Below, piece after piece: positions 31,834-39,919 of a DNA stretch of 64,000 bases (its first letter is position 1; each line of letters opens with the position of its first letter). The notes below the pieces were generated by a model that worked only from the letters and a program-made list of their open reading frames with translations, had not been told where the DNA came from and searched no databases. The stretch spans positions 1 to 64,000 of the forward strand of contig DATHKR010000273.1 of assembly GCA_035489015.1 (NCBI GenBank), written 5' to 3'. The position numbers were made by a program, and so were the translations under genes. The stretch comes from DATFRY01 sp035489015. GTDB lineage: Bacteria > Myxococcota_A > Polyangia > Haliangiales > Haliangiaceae.

Positions 31834-32031
31834 TCAGTAGCGCTCGTAGCGACAGACACGCTTGCGATGCGGGCCGTCGTTCTGGTGGCAGCGGTAGTGC
31901 CCGCGGTCGCGGTCGCGACGGTAGTGCCGGTGCGGCTCGGTGCGGACGAGGCAACCCGTGGTCGCACCGAAGAGGGGCAGGAGGAGCGCCGCACCGAGGA
32001 TCGTAGACAAGAGAGTGCGCTTGGGGGGCAT
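31834..32031 (-). CDS. 65-residue His/Arg-rich lipoprotein
   Basis: From the ATG at 32031 the signal peptide MPPKRTLLSTILGAALLLPLFGATTGC ends in a lipobox with Cys at 27. The mature part is 39 residues, unusually rich in His, Arg and Tyr (PHRHYRRDRDRGHYRCHQ..) with two further Cys. It may bind metal or polyanions such as DNA or LPS. It is probably co-transcribed with the 56-residue membrane protein. No family recognised. Confidence 0.6.
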   Translation of the reverse strand: MPPKRTLLSTILGAALLLPLFGATTGCLVRTEPHRHYRRDRDRGHYRCHQNDGPHRKRVCRYERY

Positions 32032-32105
32032 ATACCGGTCAGTATCATCCGAGATCCCCGATCCGTCCACGCCAATGGAGCCCGCGCGGCCGGGAGCTGG
32101 GGCGC

Positions 32106-33305
32106 TCATGGAACATCCGCGAAGTAGACTCGACCGCCTTCGCCTTCGACGCGATACGCCTCGACCGGCGCGGTGACGAGCGCGGCCGAGCCGCGCTCCA
32201 GCACGACCTCGTCGCCGCTCACGGGATCGCTCAGCCGGCAATCTCTGGCAAGGCTGAACGCGATCTCCGGCCCGGCCTGCGCGGTGCGAACGCGCTCGTG
32301 GGCACCGCCGGCGAGGTCGACGAAGCCGAGCTGGAACTCCGGCGCCGGCGTGGCATACACGCGCAGCCGCGCGTCGACCGGCTGCGGCGTCAGCACCGCC
32401 GGCGACAGCGGCTCGGAGCGCACGATGCGGCACAGCTCGTCGACGTCGATGTGCTTGTCGGTCAGCCCGCCGCGCAGCACGTTGTCCGAGCTGGCCATGA
32501 TCTCCAGCCCCACCCCGTCGAGGTAGGCGTGCAGCACGCCGGCGCCGAGGTAGAGCCCCTCGTCGGCGGACAGCTCGACCAGGTTGAGGAAGAGCGGGGC
32601 CAGCGCGGCCGCGTCACCCGGGTAGTCGACCATGAGGCGCCGCACCCACCCGGCCTCGCGGCCGTGGTCGCCGGCCAGCCCGGCGGCGACCTGTTCGAGG
32701 AGCGCGCGCCGTTGCCCGTCGTCGAGGCGGAGCAGAGAGGCCAGAAAATCAGCCAGGCCGCGCGGCCGCTCGAGCCCCGCCGCGGCCCGGTCGAGCGCGC
32801 GCGCGCCGGCGGCGGCCAGGCGGTCGCGTATCTCGCGCGGCGGGCGGAACCCGACCAGCGCCTCGAACCGGCCCAGCGCGACCAGGAGCTCGGGCTTGTG
32901 GCTGGCGTCGCGATAGCTGCGCTCGGGCGCGTCGAGCGGGATGCCGAGCCGGTTCTCGCGCTCGAAGCCGGCCCTCGCCGCGGCTGGATCCGGATGACAC
33001 TGGATCGAGAGCGGCCGGGCCGCGGCGATCACCTTGAAGAGGAACGGCAGCCGGCCGCCGAACGCGGCCGACACGCGCGCGCCGAGCAGCGCGGGATCCT
33101 CGGCGAACAGCCGATCGAGGCCGATCTCGTCGCCGGGCGCGCACGCCACGCGGGACGGCGCGCGCGGGTGCGCGCCCATCCACAGCTCGGCCACCGGCGG
33201 CTCCGAGTCCGGCACCGGCGGCGACCCCAGGATCGCGGGGATGGCGGTGCGCGACCCCCACGCGTAGCGCTGGACCGGGTTGTGAAGGCGGAGCATCCGA
33301 CGCAT
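32106..33305 (-). CDS. manA: Mannose-6-phosphate isomerase, type I
   Basis: 399 residues. It interconverts fructose 6-phosphate and mannose 6-phosphate, feeding GDP-mannose and surface polysaccharide. QRYAWGSRTAIP, ELWMGAHPRAPS, IQCHPD (zinc ligands), KPELLVAL, LYLGAGVLHAYLDGVGLEIMASSDNVLRGG and KHID are the family's signature segments. There are two candidate ATGs (33305 and 33296). It appears monocistronic. A TACCTT box upstream gives a near-leaderless start for the 33305 codon. Confidence 0.95.
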   Translation of the reverse strand: MRRMLRLHNPVQRYAWGSRTAIPAILGSPPVPDSEPPVAELWMGAHPRAPSRVACAPGDEIGLDRLFAEDPALLGARVSAAFGGRLPFLFKVIAAARPLSIQCHPDPAAARAGFERENRLGIPLDAPERSYRDASHKPELLVALGRFEALVGFRPPREIRDRLAAAGARALDRAAAGLERPRGLADFLASLLRLDDGQRRALLEQVAAGLAGDHGREAGWVRRLMVDYPGDAAALAPLFLNLVELSADEGLYLGAGVLHAYLDGVGLEIMASSDNVLRGGLTDKHIDVDELCRIVRSEPLSPAVLTPQPVDARLRVYATPAPEFQLGFVDLAGGAHERVRTAQAGPEIAFSLARDCRLSDPVSGDEVVLERGSAALVTAPVEAYRVEGEGGRVYFADVP

Positions 33306-33453
33306 GGGCCGCCACGAAGGTACCCGTGAAGCCCGACCCGGGCGATCTCGCGTTCGAGCGCACGGTCCCGAGCCGTGACGCCGGCACGCACAATCTCTCC
33401 CAAGAATTTAATCCCACTCGGCTTTTGCCCTCGTCTGGCCGGCCAGCGAGCCG

Positions 33454-33867
33454 ATGCATCCATTGACGCGCAGGGACGGCCGTGCCCGGCAGGCGAGCTC
33501 GAGTACTGCGCGGCGCCGGCCGCGACCCCTGGTGCCCTGGTACCTGTCGTCCAGCCTGATGCAGCTCTCCGACGAGGGGCCGTCCGGCGACATCGAGCAC
33601 ACCTGCGACGTGGGCGGCATGGTGGTGCGCGCGGCCCGGGCCGAGCGCCAGCGCGGCGACGACGCGACCTCGCTGGGCGAGACCGCGGCCGAGCTGCTCC
33701 GCTCGTGCGAGTACAACCTCGACTCGTGGCACTGGCCGGACGGGCCAGCGAGCGGGCAGAGCGAGTGGCGCCTGTCGCCGTCGCGCAAGTTCAACTGATG
33801 GTTCGGCACCACCAGCGACCTCGGCTGCCTGCTCGCGTCGGTCGACCGCGCCTGGTCCCTGTGTTGA
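33454..33867 (+). pseudogene. Interrupted coding remnant, function unknown
   Basis: The frame from 33454 encodes protein-like sequence (LVPWYLSSSLMQLSDEGPSG.., TCDVGGMVVRAARAERQ, AAELLRSCEYNLDSWHWPDG), with no clear start region, and stops at a TGA at 33796-33798. Directly after it the same frame continues sensibly for 22 more codons (WFGTTSDLGCLLASVDRAW) to a second TGA at 33865. No start with a ribosome site is evident, and the region is more degenerate than its neighbours. I take it as a decayed gene or the C-terminal fragment of one. Readthrough is not supported. Confidence 0.4.
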
Positions 33868-34062
33868 GGTAACATGTGTCCGAGTGCGAGGGAGGCGCCG
33901 GTCTCCCTACCTCGGTGCGCGACCGTGTTCGTCCTTGGATGCATCAGGCGAGGAAGTCGAGTCCCAGGCGCGGCCCTGGGCTCGATCGACAAGTCGCGGG
34001 CTTGGCAGGACGGCAGGCCCGCGCCAGGTGGCCTGGCGCTTGCTCCGCGTGGGGGTGGGGTC

Positions 34063-34821
34063 ATGGGTGCGCGCCAGAGCATGCTGCTGTCGGTCGCCGC
34101 GGCCGTGCTGGTCGCCTGCCAGCCGACCATCGGCGATGCCCCGAACATCGGTGGCGGGGTCGCCATGCCCGACGCGGCGGTCGGAGAGCCGCCGCCGCCG
34201 ACCCGACCCGACGCCTCCATCCCGGTCGAGCCAGCCGCTGATGCCGGCCCCGACGACGTCACGCTGAGCCAGAACGAGAGCGACGAGATCCTCGACCTCC
34301 ACTCGATCGGCTGCGTCGAGCAGGACGACGACGGCAACCCGGTGCAGAACCGGGAGAACAGCTACTACCGGATGTTCGACCTGACCGCCGAGGGGATCAC
34401 CGGTGACCTCGAGGTGAGCTCGGTCAGGATCGGCGTGGAGTCGGCCAGCACCGAGGACGGCGCCGCGCAGCCCGCGACGGTGCGGCTGCACGCGGTCGCC
34501 GGCGAGCTCGAGCTCGCCAACATGACCCAGCTGGCCACCGTCGACGTCGCCATCGAGTCGCAGGGCGGAGGCACGATCGACGTGCCGATCGAGGCGACGG
34601 TGGCGGCCGGCTCGCGCGTGGCGGTTGAGCTGTTCGTCCCCGACTCGGACGTGGGCCGCCTCTTCTTCATCGGCACCAACGACCAGCCCCAGCGCGGGCC
34701 GAGCTACATCCGGGCGCCGGCGGCCGGATGCGATCTGGTGGAGCCGACCGATCTGGCCTTGGTCCCTCCGGGCTTCCCCGACGTCCACATCGTCATGTCG
34801 GTCTCCGGCCGCACGTTCTGA
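34063..34821 (+). CDS. Lipoprotein of unknown function
   Basis: 252 residues from the ATG at 34063 (a longer frame starts at 33874, but only 34063 gives a signal peptide). MGARQSMLLSVAAAVLVAC is a signal peptide with a lipobox and Cys at 19. An Asp/Pro-rich linker is followed by a globular beta-rich domain of about 170 residues (YYRMFDLTAEGITGDLEVSSVRIGVESA.., SRVAVELFVPDS, GRLFFIGTND), possibly a jelly-roll like a carbohydrate-binding module. The family is unknown. It ends 9 nt before the convergent response regulator. The 195 bp before it hold no other gene. Confidence 0.7.
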   Translation: MGARQSMLLSVAAAVLVACQPTIGDAPNIGGGVAMPDAAVGEPPPPTRPDASIPVEPAADAGPDDVTLSQNESDEILDLHSIGCVEQDDDGNPVQNRENSYYRMFDLTAEGITGDLEVSSVRIGVESASTEDGAAQPATVRLHAVAGELELANMTQLATVDVAIESQGGGTIDVPIEATVAAGSRVAVELFVPDSDVGRLFFIGTNDQPQRGPSYIRAPAAGCDLVEPTDLALVPPGFPDVHIVMSVSGRTF

Positions 34822-34830
34822 CCGCCGCGC

Positions 34831-35202
34831 TCACTGGAAGCGAGAGACCAGGTCGAGCAGCGCGTCGACCCGGATCGGCTTGGTCAGGTAGCCGTCGGCC
34901 TGCAGCCGTCCGCCCAGCTCGACCGGATACCACCCGGCGGTGAACACCACCACCGGGACGTCGGCCAGAGACGGATCGCGGACCTGCTCGGCGCGGAACT
35001 CGAAGCCGTCCATGACCGGCATCATGAGGTCGAGCAGGATGACCGCGGGGCGCGGGCCGGCGCGCAGGAGATCCAGCGCGGCGCGGCCGTCGGCGGCGCT
35101 CATCACCCGATAGCCGGCGTCCTCGAGCACCGCCACGAGCGACTCGCGCACGTCGCGGTCGTCCTCGACGACCAGGACCGGAGCCGAGTGCGCCATCACC
35201 AT
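34831..35202 (-). CDS. CheY-like single-domain response regulator
   Basis: 123 residues (or 121 from the ATG at 35196). Acidic pair VVEDD at about 11-15, phospho-acceptor in ILLDLMMP, FTAG and the conserved Lys in YLTKP are all present, so it is probably phosphorylated and active. It has no output domain. No kinase gene is adjacent, so its partner lies elsewhere; the hybrid kinase at 9.8 kb is one candidate but there is no evidence for it. Confidence 0.92.
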   Translation of the reverse strand: MVMAHSAPVLVVEDDRDVRESLVAVLEDAGYRVMSAADGRAALDLLRAGPRPAVILLDLMMPVMDGFEFRAEQVRDPSLADVPVVVFTAGWYPVELGGRLQADGYLTKPIRVDALLDLVSRFQ

Positions 35203-35369
35203 GGCCTAACACGCCCCGCGATCCGGACCAAGGTCGCGCTTGCGATCGCGGCACCCACCGCGGGTCGCGCCCCGCAGTGCGCGCGAGATCGATCGGCACC
35301 CCGAGCGCGCGTGCGCGGCGACACGCGCGAAACGGAGCGAGGTGCGCGCGAGCCGCAATCGGTGCGCGA

Positions 35370-36083
35370 TCAGCGCGGCGGAGGCGGGAACAGCGCCTCG
35401 CCCTCGAGGACCTGACCCTCGGCGGTCGGATCGAAGGCAGCGCGCACCAGCGCCTGGGCCAGCGCGCTGGCGGTCGTGGGCCGGTACTTGGCCCGCAGGC
35501 GGCGCGCGCCGAGCACGCCGATCGCCGCCATGATGCCGTCGGCCACCACCGCTCCGGCTCGCTCGAACGGGCGCCCGTCGTCGCGCAGCGAGCCGCTGAT
35601 GAACGACGGGCGCGCGATGGTGAACGGGACGCCGCTGGCGCGCAGCGCCGCCTCGACCTGGGCGCGCGTCTTGAGGTACGCCGAGCCGGACCGCTCGCTG
35701 GTCCCCACCGACGAAAGATAGACGAAGCGCGGGTGCAGGCCGGCCGCGCGCACCGCGTCGAGCAGGAGCAGGGTCAGGCCGACGTCGACTCGCTGGTACG
35801 CCTCGACCCGCGACATGCCCTCGCCGCGCGCGCGCTTGCGAGTGGTGCCGAGCAGCGCGAACACCAGCGACGGGGCCAGGCGGCGCAGCGTCGCGGTCAT
35901 CGCCTCCACCTCCCAGGCGGTGTCGTCCACCTCGGCGCTCATGCTGGTGAAGCGCTGGCGCCACTCGTCGGCGCGGCTCGAGTCGGAGCGGACGTGCGCC
36001 ACCACCGGCTCGCCCCGACCCGCGAGCACGCGCACCACTTCCCGACCGGTGAACCCGGTCGCGCCGACCACGAAGGAGGACAT
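35370..36083 (-). CDS. Atypical short-chain dehydrogenase (NAD(P)-binding, SDR_a type)
   Basis: 237 residues from the ATG at 36083. FVVGATGFTGREVVRVLAGRG carries GxxGxxG; LVFALLGTT and FVYLSSVGTSERSGSAYLKTRAQVEAAL contain the Ser and the YxxxK pair expected in the active site. IARPSFISGS and an absent C-terminal substrate domain fit the NmrA/HTATIP2-like SDRs. TAGACT lies 8 nt before the ATG, giving a near-leaderless start. Substrate unknown. Confidence 0.85.
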   Translation of the reverse strand: MSSFVVGATGFTGREVVRVLAGRGEPVVAHVRSDSSRADEWRQRFTSMSAEVDDTAWEVEAMTATLRRLAPSLVFALLGTTRKRARGEGMSRVEAYQRVDVGLTLLLLDAVRAAGLHPRFVYLSSVGTSERSGSAYLKTRAQVEAALRASGVPFTIARPSFISGSLRDDGRPFERAGAVVADGIMAAIGVLGARRLRAKYRPTTASALAQALVRAAFDPTAEGQVLEGEALFPPPPR

Positions 36084-36249
36084 GGGCCGGAAGTCTAGAC
36101 CAGACTCCACCTGGTTCCGGGTGGGTGAAGCGGTGTGTTGACCGCAGCGCGTCGTGGGCAGGGGGCAATCAGCCCGGCCCGGGGTGGTCCCAAGTCGCCT
36201 GGATGAACGGTGTGCTCGAGGGCACGTGGTTTGCTTTCCACCAGGGTTC

Positions 36250-37431
36250 ATGCGAGCCCGCCTCCGCCTGGCCCTCCCCGCCGCCGTCCTCTGCGGTCTC
36301 CTGGCCGGATGTTCCGGGGATCCCGACCAGCCGGGTGACGACGACGGCGGCAGCGCCGGGGACGACAGCAGCGACGGTGGGGGTGGAGACACCGGGGACG
36401 GCGACCAGGGCGGCGACGACAGCGGTGACCAGTCCGGCGACGACGGCGCCGTGGCGCCCGATCCGATCGCCGGCCAGTACGAGATCGTCACCACCTACGA
36501 CGTCGCCTCGAGCCCGCTCCTGCCCGGCGTGATCGGCGGCTCGCTGTCCGCGCTGACCAGCCTCTCGGAGGACCCGGCCGGCACGTTCATCGCGGTGCTC
36601 GACCAGGCCAACCTGCCGGTCCTCGATCAGCTGCTGGCGGTGCTGCCGGACCTGCTGGTCGATCAGCTCGCCGGGTTCATCAACGACTTCGTGTTCGACC
36701 GCCTGATCGACGGCATCCCGGCCACGCAGGTGATGACCGACCTGATCGCCGATCTCGCCGGCATCCTGACCCAGTTCGAGGTGGTGAGCGCGCTCGAGCT
36801 GTCGCCGATGGACGCGGACGGCGTCAGCACTGGCACCCACCGGCTCTCCGGTGTCCGGTTCGGCTGGCGCGGCGACAGCCTCCTGGTCGACACGCCCGCC
36901 CTGCTCGACGAGCTCACCATCGCGCGCGACGTCGCCGGCTCGGCCACGTTCGGCGGCGGCGACGGCGTCCTCGAGCTCGGCGACCACGCCTTCCACCTGC
37001 CGCTCGGCGACTTCGCGGTGATCGGGATCGACCTGGCGGTGCAGCAGACCTTCGGCGTCGAGGACCTGCGCGCGGCGCTCGGCGCGGTGGTCGACTGCCC
37101 CGGGCTGGCCGAGTCGGTGGCGACGCGCTGCATCGGGCCGATCTGCGTCGGCCACCGCGACGAGGTCCAGGCGGTCTGCGAGAGCGGGCTCGACCTGGTC
37201 GTCGCCCAGATCGAGGAGCGCATCACGTCGATCGACTTCACCGAGATGCGCTTCTCGCAGGGCGACGCGGTGCTGCGCGACGCGGGCGAGGACGGCGGGG
37301 CCCAGGACGGCCTGGTCGACCGGATCGAGAGCGGCAACTGGCAGTGCACGGTGGAGGTGGACGGGGTCGGCGCGGTGCCGCTGCCCTCCCCGTTCGTCGG
37401 CCACCGGATCGGCGCCGCCGTCGGCGACTGA
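36250..37431 (+). CDS. Lipoprotein with Asp/Gly-rich linker, function unknown
   Basis: 393 residues from the ATG at 36250. The signal peptide RLRLALPAAVLCGLLAGC ends with a lipidated Cys near 20. About 50 residues of Asp/Gly/Ser follow (DDDGGSAGDDSSDG). The remaining domain of 320 residues has Leu/Asp-rich helical segments (LPVLDQLLAVLPDLLVDQLAGFINDFVFDRLIDG) and beta-rich parts (GTHRLSGVRFGW). Four Cys in DCPGL..TRCIGPICVGH..AVCES may form disulfides. I do not recognise the family. It probably sits in the outer membrane. Confidence 0.72.
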   Translation: MRARLRLALPAAVLCGLLAGCSGDPDQPGDDDGGSAGDDSSDGGGGDTGDGDQGGDDSGDQSGDDGAVAPDPIAGQYEIVTTYDVASSPLLPGVIGGSLSALTSLSEDPAGTFIAVLDQANLPVLDQLLAVLPDLLVDQLAGFINDFVFDRLIDGIPATQVMTDLIADLAGILTQFEVVSALELSPMDADGVSTGTHRLSGVRFGWRGDSLLVDTPALLDELTIARDVAGSATFGGGDGVLELGDHAFHLPLGDFAVIGIDLAVQQTFGVEDLRAALGAVVDCPGLAESVATRCIGPICVGHRDEVQAVCESGLDLVVAQIEERITSIDFTEMRFSQGDAVLRDAGEDGGAQDGLVDRIESGNWQCTVEVDGVGAVPLPSPFVGHRIGAAVGD

Positions 37432-37456
37432 TCCGGCGCGCTGCCTCGATCATCGC

Positions 37457-38608
37457 TCAGCGGTACAGCCAGGCGAACCCGTCGCCGTGAATCTCCTCGA
37501 GCGGCGGGACCAGCATCTGCTCGGCCGCGCCGGCGGCGAACGCGAGGTTGAGGAGGGCACGGCGGGCGCTGGCCTCGCTGGCGACCTCGACCTCCACGCG
37601 ATCCGGCGACAGCGGCACCGCGCCGAGGTCGTGGCGCCAGAGCGGCCCGCCGAGGATCAGGCGCGCGGACAGGCGGCCGTTGATCGGGCCGCGATCGACC
37701 CGGAGCTCGAGCTCGTTGGCGCGAGCGGTGCGCTTGTGGAGGATCCACATGCCGCCCGGGTGCGGGCGACGGCTGGAGCGCACGCGGTAGCCGTGCGGCC
37801 CGAGCAGCTCGGCCAGGGCGCCGCGCAGCGGCAGGAACTCGCCGGTGACCGGATCCGGCTCGAGCCGGTGGGGAAAGCGGAGGCTGGCGCGCGCGCCGGT
37901 CCATGCACCGCGCAGCGCGACCAGGAGGGCCTCGGCCCGCGCCGTCGCGCTGGACAGCGCCGCCCGCTCGGCCGCCGTGGACGGCTCGAGCCGGCGCCGC
38001 TCGCCCCGCACCGATCCCATCGCGTCGAGCAGCGCGCCGACCGGATCGGCGACCGGCGGCAGGTCGGCGGCGTCGGCGGGCGGCAGGCCCTCGCTGGCGG
38101 CGGCGAACAGCCGCGTGCGCCGGCCGGTGATCCACCAGTGACTCAGGATCGCGATCTCGCCGGCGACCGAGTCGGTGTGGGGGCGGCCGCTCAGCCGCAC
38201 CGCCGGCGACGCGACCGGCGCCGACGAGCCGACCAGCGCGGGGACGGGGCCGAAGAAGAAGTCGGTGTCGTTGAGGCGCAGCGAGCGCGGAACCCGGTCG
38301 GCCAGGGCCAGCGCGCGCTCGAGCTCGAGCGCAGAGTCGAGGTGCGCGCTCGAGCCCGGAACGCCCTCGTCGAAGCTCGAGACCACATCGCCGCCCTCCA
38401 CCGTACAGGCGAGCCGGGCCAGCTCGGGAAACGCCCGGATCACGCGGGCACAGCTCCTGACCGCGCCGGTCCGGGTGTCGGACAGAAAGACCCGGATCGG
38501 CGCGTCGGTCGACCCGACCGCGGCCAGCCCGGACCGCGCCCGCCGCATCGCATCGCCCACGCTCTCGGCCCGGTCGAGGGCGACCTCGAAGGTCCTGACC
38601 ACGAGCAT
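37457..38608 (-). CDS. Conserved-looking protein of unknown function
   Basis: 383 residues, no signal peptide or membrane segment. The N-terminal 100 residues look like an alpha/beta fold (MLVVRTFEVALDRAESVGDAMRRARSGL, IRVFLSDTRTGAVRSCARVI). The middle has WWITGRRTRLFAAASEGL and the C-terminus has beta segments (LELRVDRGPINGRLSARLILGGPLWRHD). It is divergent, by 19 nt, from the lipoprotein with KKP repeats; a GAGGATAG on its own strand could be a distant ribosome site. Function not recognised. Confidence 0.65.
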   Translation of the reverse strand: MLVVRTFEVALDRAESVGDAMRRARSGLAAVGSTDAPIRVFLSDTRTGAVRSCARVIRAFPELARLACTVEGGDVVSSFDEGVPGSSAHLDSALELERALALADRVPRSLRLNDTDFFFGPVPALVGSSAPVASPAVRLSGRPHTDSVAGEIAILSHWWITGRRTRLFAAASEGLPPADAADLPPVADPVGALLDAMGSVRGERRRLEPSTAAERAALSSATARAEALLVALRGAWTGARASLRFPHRLEPDPVTGEFLPLRGALAELLGPHGYRVRSSRRPHPGGMWILHKRTARANELELRVDRGPINGRLSARLILGGPLWRHDLGAVPLSPDRVEVEVASEASARRALLNLAFAAGAAEQMLVPPLEEIHGDGFAWLYR

Positions 38609-38615
38609 GATGGGC

Positions 38616-38621
38616 TATCCT
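38616..38621 (+). promoter_or_regulatory. -10-like TATCCT, leaderless start of the KKP-repeat lipoprotein
   Basis: TATCCT ends exactly 7 nt before the ATG at 38628, placing the start codon at +1. The hexamer is the same as the ones before eboA and the VOC gene. Confidence 0.45.
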
Positions 38622-38627
38622 CGCACG

Positions 38628-39653
38628 ATGAGCGTCGCCGGGCGGTGGACGGTCGCGCTGGTCGGAGCCCTGTCGGCGGCGGCTGCGGCCGCCGGCTGTG
38701 CCGCGCGACAGCCGGCTCGCCCGTCGGTGGCGGTGCTCGAGGTCAAGGGCGCGGCCGACGACACCTGGCAACGCCGCGTCGCCGACCTGGTCGAGACCCG
38801 CCGCTTCGCGGTCATCCCGGCCGACAGCTACTGGGTGATGGCGGCGAGGCTCGGAGCCCGCCCGCTGACGGCCCCCAACGTGGCCAGGGTCGCGCGAGCG
38901 ATCGGCGCCACCGCCGTGGTGCACGGTCGTCTCGAAGCAACCGGACCAGGACGACACGGCGCGAACCATCGATCCCGCCCGCGCCGCCAGGTCGTCACGA
39001 TCTACGTGCGAGCCGGCGACACCGGCCGGGTCATCGAGAAGCACCGCGTCCTCCTGCGCCGCGGCCGGGCCGGCAGGCGGAGCGAGATCGCGCTCGAGCG
39101 CCGGCTGCTGGCGTCAGTGCCGGCCCCGCCGCCGGAAGAGACGCGGCAACCCCCGCCTGCGGAGCAGCCGCCGGTGGTAGGCGAGCGGGCGCAGGTGAGA
39201 GCGCACCGCGCCGGGAAGGCTGACCGCGAGCGGAGAAGGGCCGCGGCGCGGCGAGGGGGCGACAGGAGGCCGGTGGTGGCGCGGAAGCCGCAGGCGGTGA
39301 CGAAGAAGCCGGTGGTGGCGAAGAAGCCGGCGGTGGCGAAGAAGCCGCAGGCGGTGGCGACGAAGCCGGTCGTGGCGAAGAAGCCGGCGGTGGCGAAGAA
39401 GCCGGTCGTGGCGAAGAAGCCGTTCGTGGCGACGAAGCTGGTCGTGGCGAAGAAGCCGGTGGTGGCGAAGAAGCCGGTCGTGGCGAAGAAGCCGGTCGTG
39501 GCGAAGGGCGGAGCTCGATCTGCCTCGCTCTCGCCGAAGCCCACCGCGCCCCGCGAGCCATCCTCCCCGCCGGTGAAGCCCGCCCCGCCAGTCCAGTACG
39601 ACGAGGCTGGTCAGGCGATCGACGACGAGACGCCGCCGACGGCTCCTCGCTGA
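38628..39653 (+). CDS. Lipoprotein with histone-H1-like Lys/Pro repeat
   Basis: 341 residues. MSVAGRWTVALVGALSAAAAAAGC is a signal peptide with the lipidated Cys at about 24. Residues about 30-135 resemble a TolB/FlgO-like alpha/beta domain (SVAVLEVKGA, RRFAVIPAD, IGATAVVHGRLE). An Arg-rich region follows, then about 80 residues of VVAKKP/AVAKKP repeats that look like a histone H1 tail, and an acidic end (DEAGQAIDDETPP). A DNA- or polyanion-binding tail on an exported lipoprotein is unusual. The repeat could cross the peptidoglycan or bind extracellular DNA. The role is inferred. Confidence 0.72.
   Translation: MSVAGRWTVALVGALSAAAAAAGCAARQPARPSVAVLEVKGAADDTWQRRVADLVETRRFAVIPADSYWVMAARLGARPLTAPNVARVARAIGATAVVHGRLEATGPGRHGANHRSRPRRQVVTIYVRAGDTGRVIEKHRVLLRRGRAGRRSEIALERRLLASVPAPPPEETRQPPPAEQPPVVGERAQVRAHRAGKADRERRRAAARRGGDRRPVVARKPQAVTKKPVVAKKPAVAKKPQAVATKPVVAKKPAVAKKPVVAKKPFVATKLVVAKKPVVAKKPVVAKKPVVAKGGARSASLSPKPTAPREPSSPPVKPAPPVQYDEAGQAIDDETPPTAPR
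39271..39507. repeat. 15-bp tandem repeat encoding (V/A)VAKKP
   Basis: Unit close to gtggcgaagaagccg, with eight exact VAKKP copies and several variants (VARKP, VTKKP, VATKP, VATKL). High nucleotide identity between copies suggests recent expansion. Confidence 0.85.
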
Positions 39654-39919
39654 ATCCGCGCGCCGGCGGCGATCGCGGCCCGCGCGACGACGCCCGCGAT
39701 GAGATGCCCGCGTCGAACGGTCCGACGAGAGTGAACGAGCCGATCGATCCTCGCGGTCGAGCCGCCCGGATGACAGGGAGTGGCGAGAACCGGCGCGGCG
39801 CCGGCGGGCGCGCCGGTGACCGCCGCGGTCGGCGTGGGCTGACTGGGCAGGTGGTGGGTTGGGAACCCGAAACCAATGAGTGCTTGCTCGGGGCGGTCGC
39901 GCCGTTCACCTGCAGCCCG

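Noticed and set aside
33796..33798. In-frame TGA as a selenocysteine codon
   Set aside because: No SECIS-like element was recognised and no selenoprotein family matches.
39271..39507. Tandem repeat as a CRISPR or minisatellite outside genes
   Set aside because: It stays in frame and encodes a Lys/Pro tail of a lipoprotein.
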